Shown here in pieces: positions 6,538 to 15,305 of a stretch of 64,000 bases of DNA. Location: positions 186,001-250,000 of the forward strand of contig NZ_VISR01000004.1 in assembly GCF_007827595.1 (NCBI RefSeq), given 5' to 3'. Origin of the DNA: Streptomyces sp. BK340. Its GTDB lineage: Bacteria > Actinomycetota > Actinomycetes > Streptomycetales > Streptomycetaceae. The notes under the pieces were generated by a model. The model was not told the DNA's origin and searched no databases. It worked only from the letters and a program-made list of their open reading frames with translations. Numbering within the stretch: the first letter of the stretch is position 1; each line of letters starts with the position of its first letter. The position numbers were made by a program, and so were the translations under genes.

Positions 6538-7497
6538 TCAGGGCAGTCGTCGTACCGGAGCACCCGCGAGGTAGGCCTGGATGTCCTCCACCGCCTGGCC
6601 GTAGTACGTCTCGTAGTTGGCGCGGGACACATAGCCGAGGTGGGGCGTGGCGAGGAGGCGGGGTGCGGTGCGCATCGGGTGGTCCGCGGGCAGCGGCTCG
6701 ACGTCGAAGACATCGACACCGGCGCCCGCGATCCGGCCCTCGTGGAGCGCGGCCAGCAGGGCGTCCTGGTCCACGATCGCCGCGCGGGAGGTGTTGACCA
6801 GGTAGGCCGTCGGCTTCATCAGGGCCAGTTCGGCGGCGCCGACGAGGCTCCGGGTGCGGTCGCCGAGGGCCAGGTGGACGGAGACGAAATCACTGGTGGC
6901 CAGCAGGTCCTCCTTGGAGGCGGCGAGTTCTGCGCCGACCTCCGCGGCCCGTTCCCCGGTCAGGTTCTGGCTCCAGGCGGCGACCCGCATGCCGAAGGCG
7001 AGCCCGACCTGCGCCACCCGGCCGCCGATCTTCCCCAGTCCGAGCAGACCGAGCCGGCGGCCGTGCAGGTCGGCGCCGACGGTGGACTGCCAGGGCCCGC
7101 CGGAGCGCAGCGCCCCGCTCTCCTCGACGATCCCGCGGGCCAGACCCAGCAGCAGCGCCCAGGTCAGCTCCACGGGAGGCGTCGACGCACTCGCCGTACC
7201 GCAGACGGTGACGCCGTGCGCCTCGGCGGCGGCGTAGTCGATGACGCTGTTGCGCATCCCCGAGGCGACGAGCAGCCGCAGCCGCGGCAGGCGTGCGATC
7301 AGCGAGCCGGGGAACGGGACGCGTTCGCGCAGGGTGACGACGATGTCGTAGTCGGCGAGGGCCGCGGCGAGGGCGTCCTCGCCGTCGAGGTGCTCGCGCA
7401 GTGCGACGACCTCCACCCGGTCCTCGATCACCGACCAGTCGGCCGACTCGGTGGCCACACCCTGGAAGTCGTCCAGGACCGCGCAGCGAAGTCGCAC
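6538..7497 (-). CDS. D-2-hydroxyacid dehydrogenase family protein
   Basis: 319 residues. NAD(P)-dependent oxidoreductase of the phosphoglycerate dehydrogenase/formate dehydrogenase-like superfamily, interconverting 2-keto and D-2-hydroxy acids; exact substrate unknown. The Rossmann motif is RRLGLLGLGKIGGRVAQVGL (about residues 145-164). The catalytic Arg is in LVNTSRAAIVDQDAL, the catalytic Glu in DVFDVEPLP and the catalytic His in ATPHLGYVS. GTG 7497 is preferred, with GGGAGAG a few bases upstream; an in-frame start at 7563 would add 22 Arg-rich residues of non-coding character. It is transcribed away from the CDP-glycerol transferase gene; the 196-bp spacer must hold both promoters. Confidence 0.9.
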   Translation of the reverse strand: MRLRCAVLDDFQGVATESADWSVIEDRVEVVALREHLDGEDALAAALADYDIVVTLRERVPFPGSLIARLPRLRLLVASGMRNSVIDYAAAEAHGVTVCGTASASTPPVELTWALLLGLARGIVEESGALRSGGPWQSTVGADLHGRRLGLLGLGKIGGRVAQVGLAFGMRVAAWSQNLTGERAAEVGAELAASKEDLLATSDFVSVHLALGDRTRSLVGAAELALMKPTAYLVNTSRAAIVDQDALLAALHEGRIAGAGVDVFDVEPLPADHPMRTAPRLLATPHLGYVSRANYETYYGQAVEDIQAYLAGAPVRRLP

Positions 7498-7693
7498 GTC
7501 GTCTCTCCCTTCCCCGCGGCGACTGTACCGGCAGCTCCGGGGCGGGAGCCGGGCGCCATACACCAGCCAAACGGAACGTGAACTGCTTCTTTCCGTGTGG
7601 TGTACAACTCTTCACCCTCTTCTTACGTCGAACTGACGAACAGCGGCGTTTGGCCCACCACGCGCCTGCCATCCCGGAAGAGGAATTCTGCTC

Positions 7694-9712
7694 ATGATGA
7701 TCCGTCGGTTGTGTGGTGTCCTGCGCGTGCGCGGGGCGACCGACCTGCTCCTCGTACTCCTGCTCGGTGCCGGCTTCGCCGCGCTGCCCGTCTTCGCGCT
7801 GCTGCCGTCCCTGTGGGGCTTCGCCGCGGCGTCGGCGGTGACGTATCTCGCGGACGAGGTGCTGCACTCCAGGGCTCCGGGCTTCGTGCGCAGGCTGGCG
7901 ACGCTGCAGCTCACCCGCCCGCTGCGATTCGCGGTCCGCACGGTGATGCTGCTCGCGCTGGCCAGCCGGACGGACGCGCCGGACGAGGTGCTGGTCGCCG
8001 CGCTCGCCGTCTTCAGCGCCCACTTCGCGATGATGATGCTGTACACGGCGGTGCATCACGCGATCCGCAGGCGCCGGGTGCTGCCGCTGGTCGTGCGCAA
8101 CCTCGACATGAGCGGGCTGCCCGTCCCGAAGCAGCCGCCCGCCGTCCTCTACCGGCGCAGTCTGCGCAAGCTCCTCCACCTGGACCTGCCCGCCCACGCC
8201 GGCCTGCTCGCCGCGCTGGCCGCCGGGACCTGGGGACCCGCGTACGCCGGCTTCGCCCTCTCCGTCGGGGTGACCGCGGCGGGCGTCCTCGCGCTGCTGG
8301 GCCAGTACCGCAGGGTCCGCCGCATGCCCGCCCGGGACGAGGTGTTCGCCGAGGTCAACCGCCAGCTCGCCGGTTACCGGCCCGAGGTGGCGCTGTACTT
8401 CAGCTTCGCCTCCGTCTCCCGGGACTTCATGTACCAGGTCAACATGTGGATCGAGACGCTGGAGCAGCTCGACCTGCGCCCGGTCATCATCCTTCGGGAG
8501 CGCGCCTCGTTCCGCTATCTCAGCCGCACCTGGATCCCGGTGGTCTGCGTCCCCAAGGCCGACGACCTGGCCGAACTGGAGCTGTCCGGCGTCCGGGTCG
8601 TCCTCTACCCGGGCAACGCGGGCAAGAACGTGCACATGCTGCGGGTGGCCGAGGCCAAGCACGTCTTCATCGGCCACGGCGACAGCGACAAGCTCGCCAG
8701 CAGCAACCGGGTCAGCAAGGTGTACGACGAGATCTGGGTGGCCGGCCGCGCGGGCCGCGACCGCTACCAGCGGGTCCGGCACGCGATCAGCGACAGCGCC
8801 ATCGTCGAGGTGGGCCGCCCGCAGCTCTCGTCGATCCGCCTGCACGCCGAGCACACGCCCGGCCCGCTCCCCGTCGTCCTCTACGCGCCCACCTGGGAGG
8901 GCTGGAGCGACGACGACTGCCACACCTCGCTGATCCCGATGGGCGTGCCCCTGATCGAGCAGCTCCTTACGCAGAACGTCCGGGTCATCTACAAGCCGCA
9001 CCCGCTCACTGGAAAGCGCTCCGCCGAGGCGGCCGCGGCCGACAAGGCGATCCGCGAGCTGCTGCGGGCCGACAACGAGCAGCGCGGCGCCGCGGAGGCG
9101 GAGGCCGCGGTCGCCGCGGCGAAGCCCCGGCTGCAGGAGATACAGGCCCGCCTCGACGAACTGTCCGGCCGGCTCGGCGGCGACGACGCCGAGCAGCTGC
9201 GCGAGGCCCGGGTGCCCGACCGCGCGGGGGCGGCCGAGTGGCAGGAGCTGCGCGCCGAGTGGCACCGGATCTTCTGGGAGAGCCGGGGCCCGGTCCGCCA
9301 CAACGTGATCCTCAAGCAACTGCCCGCCCTCTACGAGTGCTTCAACCAGGCGGACATCCTCATCAGCGACGTCTCCTCGGTCGTCGCCGACTTCGTGGCC
9401 GGCCTCAAGCCGTACGTCCTCACCAACGCCCGCGACCTGCCCGACGACGAGTTCCGGGCCGCCTACACCACCGCGGGCGGCGCCTACCTCCTCGACCGTG
9501 AGTGCACCCGCCTCCCGGAGATCCTGAACGCGGTCCGGGTGCCGTACACCGATCCGATGGCCCTCGACCGCCGCATCCTCAAGGAGTACGTCCTCGGCCC
9601 GGACCACCCCACTTCCATGGAGCGCTTCAACGCGGCGGCGAACGCACTGGCGGCGCGGGCGGCGGCGGAGCGCGCGGAAGCGGAGGAGGGGGACGCGGAA
9701 CTGGCGGCCTGA
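7694..9712 (+). CDS. Membrane-fused CDP-glycerol glycerophosphotransferase family protein (copy 1)
   Basis: 672 residues. An N-terminal region (about 1-215) has several hydrophobic segments (TDLLLVLLLGAGFAALPVFA; VTAAGVLALLG). The cytosolic C-terminal domain is of the TagB/TagF-type: IGHGDSDK, VVLYAPTWEGW, IYKPHPLTGK and DILISDVSSVVADF. This superfamily transfers polyol-phosphate units from CDP-activated donors to make teichoic-acid-like polymers. A charged helical insertion lies between KPHPL and the C-terminal motif. ATG 7694 and 7697 are both possible; GGAAGAGG lies upstream. A paralogue at 31638-33710 shares the whole architecture. A role in spore-wall glycopolymer is possible, inferred from the setting. 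Confidence 0.85.
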   Translation: MMIRRLCGVLRVRGATDLLLVLLLGAGFAALPVFALLPSLWGFAAASAVTYLADEVLHSRAPGFVRRLATLQLTRPLRFAVRTVMLLALASRTDAPDEVLVAALAVFSAHFAMMMLYTAVHHAIRRRRVLPLVVRNLDMSGLPVPKQPPAVLYRRSLRKLLHLDLPAHAGLLAALAAGTWGPAYAGFALSVGVTAAGVLALLGQYRRVRRMPARDEVFAEVNRQLAGYRPEVALYFSFASVSRDFMYQVNMWIETLEQLDLRPVIILRERASFRYLSRTWIPVVCVPKADDLAELELSGVRVVLYPGNAGKNVHMLRVAEAKHVFIGHGDSDKLASSNRVSKVYDEIWVAGRAGRDRYQRVRHAISDSAIVEVGRPQLSSIRLHAEHTPGPLPVVLYAPTWEGWSDDDCHTSLIPMGVPLIEQLLTQNVRVIYKPHPLTGKRSAEAAAADKAIRELLRADNEQRGAAEAEAAVAAAKPRLQEIQARLDELSGRLGGDDAEQLREARVPDRAGAAEWQELRAEWHRIFWESRGPVRHNVILKQLPALYECFNQADILISDVSSVVADFVAGLKPYVLTNARDLPDDEFRAAYTTAGGAYLLDRECTRLPEILNAVRVPYTDPMALDRRILKEYVLGPDHPTSMERFNAAANALAARAAAERAEAEEGDAELAA

Positions 9713-9814
9713 GCGCAGGCCGGGCCGTATCCGGCGGGACGGAGCCGGCGCGGGTGGATCCCGTGCCATGCTCCGGTAGGAACGTGCAGTTCACGGCGCG
9801 ATAGCCTGGCGATC

Positions 9815-10267
9815 ATGGCGGACTGGGAGATACGGTCGGCGTCGATGGCGGACCTCGAGCCGCTGGCCGAGCTGCGGGCCGTGGTGATGCGGGCGGACCT
9901 GGAGCGGCTCGGGCGCTACGACGAGCAGCGGGTGCGGCAGCGGCTGCGGGACAGGTTCGCGCCGGCGCACACCTGGGTGATCGAGGCGGCCGGCGCGTTC
10001 GCCGGCTGCGTCGCACTGCGCCCGGCCGCCGACGCCCACTGGCTGGAACACTTCTACCTCGCCCCGCACCTGCAGGGCAGCGGCATCGGCGGGGCCGTAC
10101 TGCGCGAGCTGCTGGAGCGCTGCGACCGTGACGGCACCCCGGTCCGGCTGCAGGTGCTGCAGGGCAGCCCGGCCCGGCGGCTGTACGAGCGGCACGGCTT
10201 CACCGTCGAGACCGAGGACCCGGTCGACGTGTTCATGCTCCGCGAGCCGGCCTCGGCCGCGCCCTGA
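9815..10267 (+). CDS. GNAT-family N-acetyltransferase
   Basis: 150 residues, soluble. A single acetyl-CoA-binding GNAT fold: IRSASMADLEPLAELRAVVM at the N-terminus, the beta-strand LEHFYLAPHLQGSGIGGAVL containing the pyrophosphate-binding Q-x-x-G-x-G/A loop (residues ~85-93), and PARRLYERHGFTVETEDPVD near the end. The substrate cannot be told from sequence. It stands alone, ~100 bp after the transferase gene; the next gene is 250 bp away. Confidence 0.9.
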   Translation: MADWEIRSASMADLEPLAELRAVVMRADLERLGRYDEQRVRQRLRDRFAPAHTWVIEAAGAFAGCVALRPAADAHWLEHFYLAPHLQGSGIGGAVLRELLERCDRDGTPVRLQVLQGSPARRLYERHGFTVETEDPVDVFMLREPASAAP

Positions 10268-10522
10268 CCGTCCCGGCCACACCGTCCGTCCTGTGGAAGG
10301 TCAGGTCCCAGGTTCCGTTGTTGTGGTGGAGCTGCCCGTAGCCGAAGAACGGACTAGGCCCGGCACCGGGCCGATACCGGCCGCCCACGTCTCGACCGCG
10401 TGGATCTCATGGACGACGGCCGCGGACGACCGGCACCGCGATGCGGTGGCCCTGTCCAGGGCCACGGTGCACCGAGCCCATTGAGCAGCGGTCGCCCGTC
10501 CCCTCACGAGATGATCTTTCCT

Positions 10523-10999
10523 GTGACAGAAGCGGCTGGCCCGGGCGTCGGCGACCATGAGTGGGCCGAGGGTTTGGCATGGGCTTACGGCCTGACATCA
10601 CCGGACGCCGCTGAGCGCGCTGCGGCCCTGGACCGGCACGCTGGAGCCTCCATGGAGGCAGAGGCTGCGTTTGCCCGTTTGCACGAAGGCCCCTTCCCCG
10701 GGCTGTGGTTCAGAGCCGGGCTGCGGGCGAGAGCGAGACTGGTCGATCTGGTCGGCCTCGTGGTCCGGCGGACCTACCGGTGCAAGGACCGTGAGTACGT
10801 GCGTGTGGCCCGAGCAGTGGACGGAGACGAACTGCGCGACAGGCTCCACAGGGCGAAGTGCTCCGACAACCCGGCGGCACAGCTTCACGCGAGCTACGTG
10901 CTGTGGCTTCTGGACCGTCCCGCGATAGCGAACACCCGGCATGTCTGGCGCACATGGCTCTCCGGCACCCGTACCTGGCTGCCGGTGCACGCGAGTTGA
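10523..10999 (+). CDS. Hypothetical protein
   Basis: 158 residues from GTG 10523 (ATG 10511 would add four; neither has a strong ribosome site). Predicted soluble and largely helical: EWAEGLAWAYGLTSPDAAER, AAFARLHEGPFPGLWFRAGL, REYVRVARAVDGDELRDRLH. It ends with a Trp-rich WRTWLSGTRTWLPVH. Third-position G/C bias is weaker than in the flanking genes, consistent with recent acquisition or decay. I do not recognise the family. The ~250 bp before it holds no gene I can support. Confidence 0.5.
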   Translation: MTEAAGPGVGDHEWAEGLAWAYGLTSPDAAERAAALDRHAGASMEAEAAFARLHEGPFPGLWFRAGLRARARLVDLVGLVVRRTYRCKDREYVRVARAVDGDELRDRLHRAKCSDNPAAQLHASYVLWLLDRPAIANTRHVWRTWLSGTRTWLPVHAS

Positions 11000-11033
11000 A
11001 GTCGGCCAGGGCCGAGACCGGCACCTGGCTGTC

Positions 11034-11432
11034 TCAACAGTTCGCGCTGTAGCGGACGCAACCGGACGACGGGGAGTGGCTGTGGTCCCACTCGTGCCGC
11101 GCGGTCGTCAGCGATCCGCCCACCAGGAGGGCCACCAGCAGGTGGGCGACCACCGTCCAGCGGGCGCGGAAGATCACCGCGACAACTGCCAGGACGAGTA
11201 CGACGATCAGCAGCGTCCGTAGCCGCCCGATGTGCGCGAGGCCGGCCGCGTCGATCCGCGCTCGGTCACCTTGCGCTGCCCATACCTCCAGTCCGAAGCC
11301 GTATATCCAGTCCAGCACGAGCCACGCGGTCTCCAACAGGAGCAGCGGGATCGCGAAGGCGAGGTCCACGCCCAGGCGTGTTCGGCGCGACCAGGGCAGT
11401 CGGCGCTCCGGGGCTGAAAGGGTGTCGGTCAT
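11034..11432 (-). CDS. Small integral membrane protein (DUF6234-like)
   Basis: 132 residues from ATG 11432; a longer in-frame start at 11483 lacks support. Three hydrophobic helices are visible: VDLAFAIPLLLLETAWLVLD, TLLIVVLVLAVVAVIF and TVVAHLLVALLVGG. There is a cytosolic Arg-rich lead (PERRLPWSRRTRLG) and a short polar tail. It resembles small streptomycete membrane proteins grouped as DUF6234 (from memory). Function unknown. Divergent from the PH-like membrane protein gene that starts ~160 bp away. Confidence 0.75.
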   Translation of the reverse strand: MTDTLSAPERRLPWSRRTRLGVDLAFAIPLLLLETAWLVLDWIYGFGLEVWAAQGDRARIDAAGLAHIGRLRTLLIVVLVLAVVAVIFRARWTVVAHLLVALLVGGSLTTARHEWDHSHSPSSGCVRYSANC

Positions 11433-11592
11433 GGATGCAGGGTGCCGCGGCTGAAGGTGATGCGCATGAGCACCCGTACTCAACTCCGGTCAGGCGGAGT
11501 GGCAGGTGGATGGACAGCGCGCCCCTGGTCCGTCATGCTGCCCTGGCGGGGATGGGCCGGTGTCGGCTGCGTTGTGCAAGGGGCGGGGATCG

Positions 11593-12132
11593 ATGGAGCA
11601 ATCGCAGGTCGAGGCTGTGCCGCCGGAGCGCATCCGTTACCGGCTGACGCGCCTCCAGCGCCTGCTGTCCACGCTGCCCGCCCTCTTCATCGTGGCGCTC
11701 CAGGTCTTGCTCTGGCTGGATGGCGGACCGTTCGGCCCGCTACGTTTCTCACTGCTCGTGTGGGCCGTTCTGCTGCCCGTGGCACTGGTCATCTCGCGGC
11801 CCTTCGGGGTCACTCTCACGCCGTCGGCGGCCGTCGTGCACAACTTCCGCCGCAGGACCGTCCCGTGGTCGAACGTCCAGGCCGTCCGGATCGAGTCCCT
11901 CTTCGGCAGCCGGACCGTCGTGATCTACGAGACGGGCGGCCGTCGTACCCGCCTGCGGGCGCCGATCACCGGGTTCCTCAGCTGGGATCGCAGCTTCGAG
12001 GAGAAGTTCCACACCATCGGCAGGTGGTGGCTGGATCACCGGGGCCCGGACTGGACTCCTGTCCCGCCGCCGGGGGCGTGGTGGGGCGGCCCGATGACGC
12101 CCGACGGGAACCCCTACGCCCCTCCCGCGTAG
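11593..12132 (+). CDS. Bacterial PH-domain-type membrane protein
   Basis: 179 residues from ATG 11593; an upstream in-frame start at 11506 would add a Cys/Gly-rich lead not typical of the family. Two transmembrane helices (LPALFIVALQVLLWL and FSLLVWAVLLPVALVI, residues ~20-70) are followed by a PH-like beta domain: FGVTLTPSAAVVHNFRRRTV, PWSNVQAVRIESLFGSRTVV, RLRAPITGFLS. This two-helix plus bPH architecture is common in actinobacteria; function generally unknown. Ends with a Pro/Trp/Gly-rich tail. Confidence 0.8.
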   Translation: MEQSQVEAVPPERIRYRLTRLQRLLSTLPALFIVALQVLLWLDGGPFGPLRFSLLVWAVLLPVALVISRPFGVTLTPSAAVVHNFRRRTVPWSNVQAVRIESLFGSRTVVIYETGGRRTRLRAPITGFLSWDRSFEEKFHTIGRWWLDHRGPDWTPVPPPGAWWGGPMTPDGNPYAPPA

Positions 12133-12164
12133 CCAGGGGCTGATCCGCGCACCGCCGGAAGAAA

Positions 12165-12806
12165 CTAGTCGGGCAGCAGGCTGAAGCCGAGCAACACCGC
12201 GGCCTCGACGCGCACCGCCCCGGGAGCGAAGACACCGTCGGATTCGGGATCGCCTCCGATACGGCTCCCGTGGCTGCGCAGCCCGACCGATTCCGGATCG
12301 ACGTCCTGAATGTGCACCACAGGGCCGAGTCGCACACCGCAGGCGTCCGCGTAGACCTCTGCTTTGCGCCGTGCGGCCCCGACTGCCCTGCGGCGGGCCT
12401 CGTCCCGGAGCGACGGCTTGTCGAGCACATCGAAGTGCACCTCGTCGACTCGGTTCGCGCCGGCCCGGACGGCGTCCTCAATCAGAAGTTCGAGCCGGTC
12501 AAGGGCTTCGGTCTGCACGGTGTACGTCGCCTCGCAGCGATAGCCGTGGAACGTCCGGTCCGCGCCGTAACCCTTGAACTCCGACTGGAGGGCGAGGCGC
12601 GATCCGGATACGTCGGAGTCGGGTATTCCGTGCTCCCGCAGCACGGTCCGCAGCCTGACAACTGCCGCTCCGGCCTGTTCGAAGGCCTCTTCGGGTGTCG
12701 GTGCCAGGAGGTCGACGGCAAGCTTTGCCTGGGCCAGCCGCGGCTCCGCCGACACGTGCCCTGCACCGAGCACACTGAGCCCCCAGGGCTCCTTGATCTC
12801 TGCCAT
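12165..12806 (-). CDS. SIMPL domain protein (DUF541)
   Basis: 213 residues with no signal peptide. The SIMPL/DUF541 fold is indicated by the opening WGLSVLGAGHVSAEPRLAQA, the repeated alternating segments AVVRLRTVLREHGIPDSDVS and YRCEATYTVQTEALDRLELL, and the helix KPSLRDEARRRAVGAARRKA followed by GPVVHIQDVD. Family members (for example E. coli YggE) are linked to oxidative-stress phenotypes, mechanism unclear. Most homologues are periplasmic; this one appears cytosolic, as in many actinobacteria. Convergent with the PH-type gene, 32 bp apart. Confidence 0.85.
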   Translation of the reverse strand: MAEIKEPWGLSVLGAGHVSAEPRLAQAKLAVDLLAPTPEEAFEQAGAAVVRLRTVLREHGIPDSDVSGSRLALQSEFKGYGADRTFHGYRCEATYTVQTEALDRLELLIEDAVRAGANRVDEVHFDVLDKPSLRDEARRRAVGAARRKAEVYADACGVRLGPVVHIQDVDPESVGLRSHGSRIGGDPESDGVFAPGAVRVEAAVLLGFSLLPD

Positions 12807-12916
12807 TCGAGGATCGAATCAGCAACCCCCCACCGCCGCAACAGACTTGAAAGCCGTCGTGGCAGCGATGTCACCGCTTGGGCGGGCGCTCGGCGGAACC
12901 GCGCATGCCGAGTTCG

Positions 12917-13343
12917 ATGGCGTGCCGTGTCGTGGACACAGTCGAGCCGAGATCCAACTCCTGCCTCCCCTGGGCGGTCTCCGCATTGTTCGGAGCCGCG
13001 ATGGGCTGCGTCGCCTGGTCGCTGACCGTCTGGGCGCACGCGTACTGCGACGCGGGTTACGACGCCGGCGGACGTCTCGAACTCAACTTTCTGCTCCCTC
13101 TGGTCGTGGGAGCAGAAGCACTCGTCGGGCTTGTGGCCCGGGCCAATCGGCCGACGCACGGTGCTTCGCGCGCCGACGGCGGTCCGCGTCTCACTGCCGA
13201 CGCTGCCGGTGGTTGTCGCGACGGTGTGGCCGGCATGGTGGTTCTTCGCGACCCGAGGGACGCTGGACGGCTGTCCCGGCGACTCCGGCCTCTGCCCCGT
13301 GAGCAACGTCCCGCCACAGTGGCCCGACTGGATCCCCGCCTGA
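12917..13343 (+). pseudogene. Frameshifted small membrane protein
   Basis: The first frame gives SCLPWAVSALFGAAMGCVAW and, after YDAGGRLELN, FLLPLVVGAEALVG, two membrane helices. It then loses coding character. A second frame takes over around 13120-13150 with RVSLPTLPVVVATVWPAWWF (third helix), TRGTLDGCPGDSGLCPVSNV, and a stop at 13341-13343. Together they make one plausible ~140-residue, three-helix membrane protein with Cys pairs in its outer loop. A single indel near 13120-13140 explains the split. The start is uncertain (ATG 12917 or GTG 12932). Pseudogene or sequencing error. Confidence 0.55.
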
Positions 13344-13437
13344 TCAGTCACAGGGCACGCCGGCAGTCGTCCGGCCCACCTGCTCGCTTCCCCGACTCAC
13401 AGTGGTGCCCGGCCCGTTCCCCGGCTTGCGTCACACG

Positions 13438-13483
13438 GCCGGAGGGCCGAAGACCATTCCTCAGCGGTCTTCGGCCCTCCGGC
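13438..13483. terminator. Bidirectional hairpin between convergent genes
   Basis: 18-bp perfect stem, 13438-13455 with 13466-13483, 10-nt loop. It lies between the broken membrane-protein gene (plus) and the exported repeat protein (minus), so it can serve both. Confidence 0.85.
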
Positions 13484-13568
13484 GGGATGCAGCGGTTGTG
13501 CCGGCTACGACGGCGGGTGGCAGAGGGTGTGGTCGGCCTCCGCGTCACGGCACCGCCGCCGAGGCGGG

Positions 13569-13922
13569 CTAGCGGTGGCCGAAGTAGCGGTCGTGATCCC
13601 GGTGCCGGTCGGGGTACCAGCCGTGGTGCCAGCCCCGGTCCCGATCACGGTCACGGTCCCGTCCCCAGCCCCCGTCGCCGTCCCACCCTCGGCCCCGGTC
13701 CCAGCCTCGGCCCCGGTCCCAGCCTCGGTCCCGGTCCCAGTCCCGGTCGCCGAAGTGACCGTCGTGGTGGCGGTCGCTTCTGTAGCCGTGTGAGTAACTC
13801 CTCCCGTTGTCACGGTCATGGTCGGCTCCGGCTGCCAGGGCGGGCATGGCGGCCGCGCCGACGAGGGCGCCCGAAGCCACAAAGGTGGCGATCAGGCGGA
13901 CCGTCGTACGAGAAACAGACAT
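13569..13922 (-). CDS. Exported Asp/Arg/Trp/Gly-repeat protein
   Basis: 117 residues. Signal peptide ~1-31 (VRLIATFVASGALVGAAAMP, cleavage near ALAA). The mature part is almost entirely low complexity: alternating D, R, H, W, G and Y, with repeats such as DRDRGWDRGRGWDRGRGWDG and a His/Tyr-rich end (WYPDRHRDHDRYFGHR). No cysteines and no folded domain. The pattern is reminiscent of metal-binding or surface-adhering disordered proteins; that is speculation. The underlying DNA has short CGGTCCCAGCCTCGGCCC-like repeats at about 13640-13750. Confidence 0.75.
   Translation of the reverse strand: MSVSRTTVRLIATFVASGALVGAAAMPALAAGADHDRDNGRSYSHGYRSDRHHDGHFGDRDWDRDRGWDRGRGWDRGRGWDGDGGWGRDRDRDRDRGWHHGWYPDRHRDHDRYFGHR
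13620..13755 (-). repeat. Degenerate short tandem repeats encoding the DRGW tract
   Basis: Imperfect units of 18 bp (GG-CCC-GGTCCCAGCCTC type) and 6-bp GATCAC/GGTCAC units. Purely coding repeat; spacing is too short and irregular for a CRISPR array. Confidence 0.7.
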
Positions 13923-14420
13923 GAATCTGTCACCTCACGTTCGTGCCTACCGGCCCTGGTCGGGGCCGGGGCGTGCAATCCGGAATTCCCGGCTCCGTGC
14001 CGAGGTCTCACACTGTGGCCCTCCACGGCGACACCGGATCCACGAAGCGATTCGTGTTACAAAAACCGGATATGTCCGTAACCCTCGCTTGTATGGGCCA
14101 TCGATACCGGGGGAGGGGCCGGGCGTCGGTCTGTCCCGGCTCCGAATCATGCTGCGAGCAGGAAAAAAGCAGCTGACGGTCCGTGACGTGCTCGGCGGTC
14201 CCGCCGCCTCGACTCCCCCGAATGGCCGGACGGCTTCAGTAACGACGGGGAGGCCTCTGTTCGGGCGACCCGCCGCAGTCGGCGGCGATCCGGGGGAATC
14301 CGCCGGCCCGGATCATCGACCGCCCGGGGGTGACCGGCTCCACGCCCGCATGCGCCGGTCCGCTCAACAGCTGATCACATCGACTGCCGGGGCGCCGATG
14401 GACCGCGTTAGTCTCCGATC
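13923..14420. other. Intergenic region without a supported gene
   Basis: 498 bp between two divergently read genes. It must hold the promoters of both. Around 14048-14080 the DNA is unusually A/T-rich for this genome (TTACAAAAACCGGATATGTC, with the small dyad CGGA-TATG-TCCG), a candidate promoter or operator. No convincing reading frame or RNA structure was seen. Confidence 0.5.
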
Positions 14421-15047
14421 ATGGCCTTGCGACCTGATGAGTTCCACGACCACGCACGTGCGGCCGCGGACGGCGAGCTTCGGCTTCCGTTGGCACGGAT
14501 GACCAGCTGGGACATGAGCCCGTTCGAACCTGACGGACTTCGCGTCGCGCCGCTGCGCCCGCCCGTTCTGCCCGAGCCGGAACGGCACGGCGAGGACCCG
14601 GCGAACTGCGACGTGTGCCGCGCCCGAGATGAAGGCATCTGGTTCGACGAACGCTGGCGACTGGCCCGGGTCACGGGTGTCGGCGTGCCGCTGGTGCTGA
14701 TGCTGTACCCCCGGGACCACTACGACATGGCGGATCTGCCCGACGAACTGGCCGCCGAACTGGGGGTGCTCACCACTCACCTCGTCCGCCATGTGCAGGC
14801 ACTGCCGAACATCTCCCGGGCCCACGTCTATCGGATCGGGGACGGAGCCGCACACCTTCACATCTGGTTCTTCGCCAGGCCCGAGGGGCAGGCCCAGCTG
14901 TACGGGTCGTGGATGCCCGTCTGGGACGACCTGCTGCCGGAGTACCCGGCGGACGTGGCCGATGCGGACGCGGCGGCCGTCGCTGACGCGCTGGTCACCT
15001 CGTACGGAGGCCGTCGTTCGGCCACGGACGAACAGATGGACCTCTGA
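14421..15047 (+). CDS. HIT-like superfamily protein
   Basis: 208 residues. The C-terminal half carries HIT-superfamily features: NCDVCRARDEGIWFDERWRL, a central VPLVLMLYPRDHYDMADLPD, and the histidine motif GAAHLHIWFFARPEG (H-x-H-x-W, where the second His would be the nucleophile). HIT proteins hydrolyse or transfer nucleotides such as Ap4A or AMP-linked substrates; here the third motif His is replaced by Trp, so activity may differ. The start at ATG 14421 fits. Flanked by unrelated single genes. Confidence 0.75.
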   Translation: MALRPDEFHDHARAAADGELRLPLARMTSWDMSPFEPDGLRVAPLRPPVLPEPERHGEDPANCDVCRARDEGIWFDERWRLARVTGVGVPLVLMLYPRDHYDMADLPDELAAELGVLTTHLVRHVQALPNISRAHVYRIGDGAAHLHIWFFARPEGQAQLYGSWMPVWDDLLPEYPADVADADAAAVADALVTSYGGRRSATDEQMDL

Positions 15048-15305
15048 CCCTTCTGTGCGATTTCGAAGGCCACGGTCTTGCCGCCGGCTCCGTACGGCAG
15101 CTCTGTGGGACCTGGGCGGACCTCGTCAGCCGTGCCCTCCCGGGCACGGTCTGCGCCTTGCCGGACCCTGCCCGGGCCCGCCGGGCTCGTGCCCGTGCCG
15201 CGAGGCTGCGCGGGACGGCGTCGAGCGCGAACGGAGACGCCGTCAGGAACACGCCAGCCGATGACCCTCCGCGGAGGAAGGGCGTCCGCTTCGTAGCATG
15301 AGCCA

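Noticed and set aside
6890..9769. 959-codon minus-strand frame
   Set aside because: Runs across two real genes in the wrong frame; no family motif; Arg/Pro/Gly-rich composition.
10268..10522. Minus-strand coding remnant (for example FFGYGQLHHNNGTWDLTFHR in one frame)
   Set aside because: Looks protein-like over ~30 codons, but without a start, continuous frame or recognisable family; too weak to annotate.
13620..13755. CRISPR-like repetition
   Set aside because: Units are about 6-18 bp, degenerate and in frame with an exported repeat protein; no spacers of constant length.
14421..15047. Galactose-1-phosphate uridylyltransferase
   Set aside because: It shares the HIT superfamily signature, but length and flanking motifs do not fit GalT.
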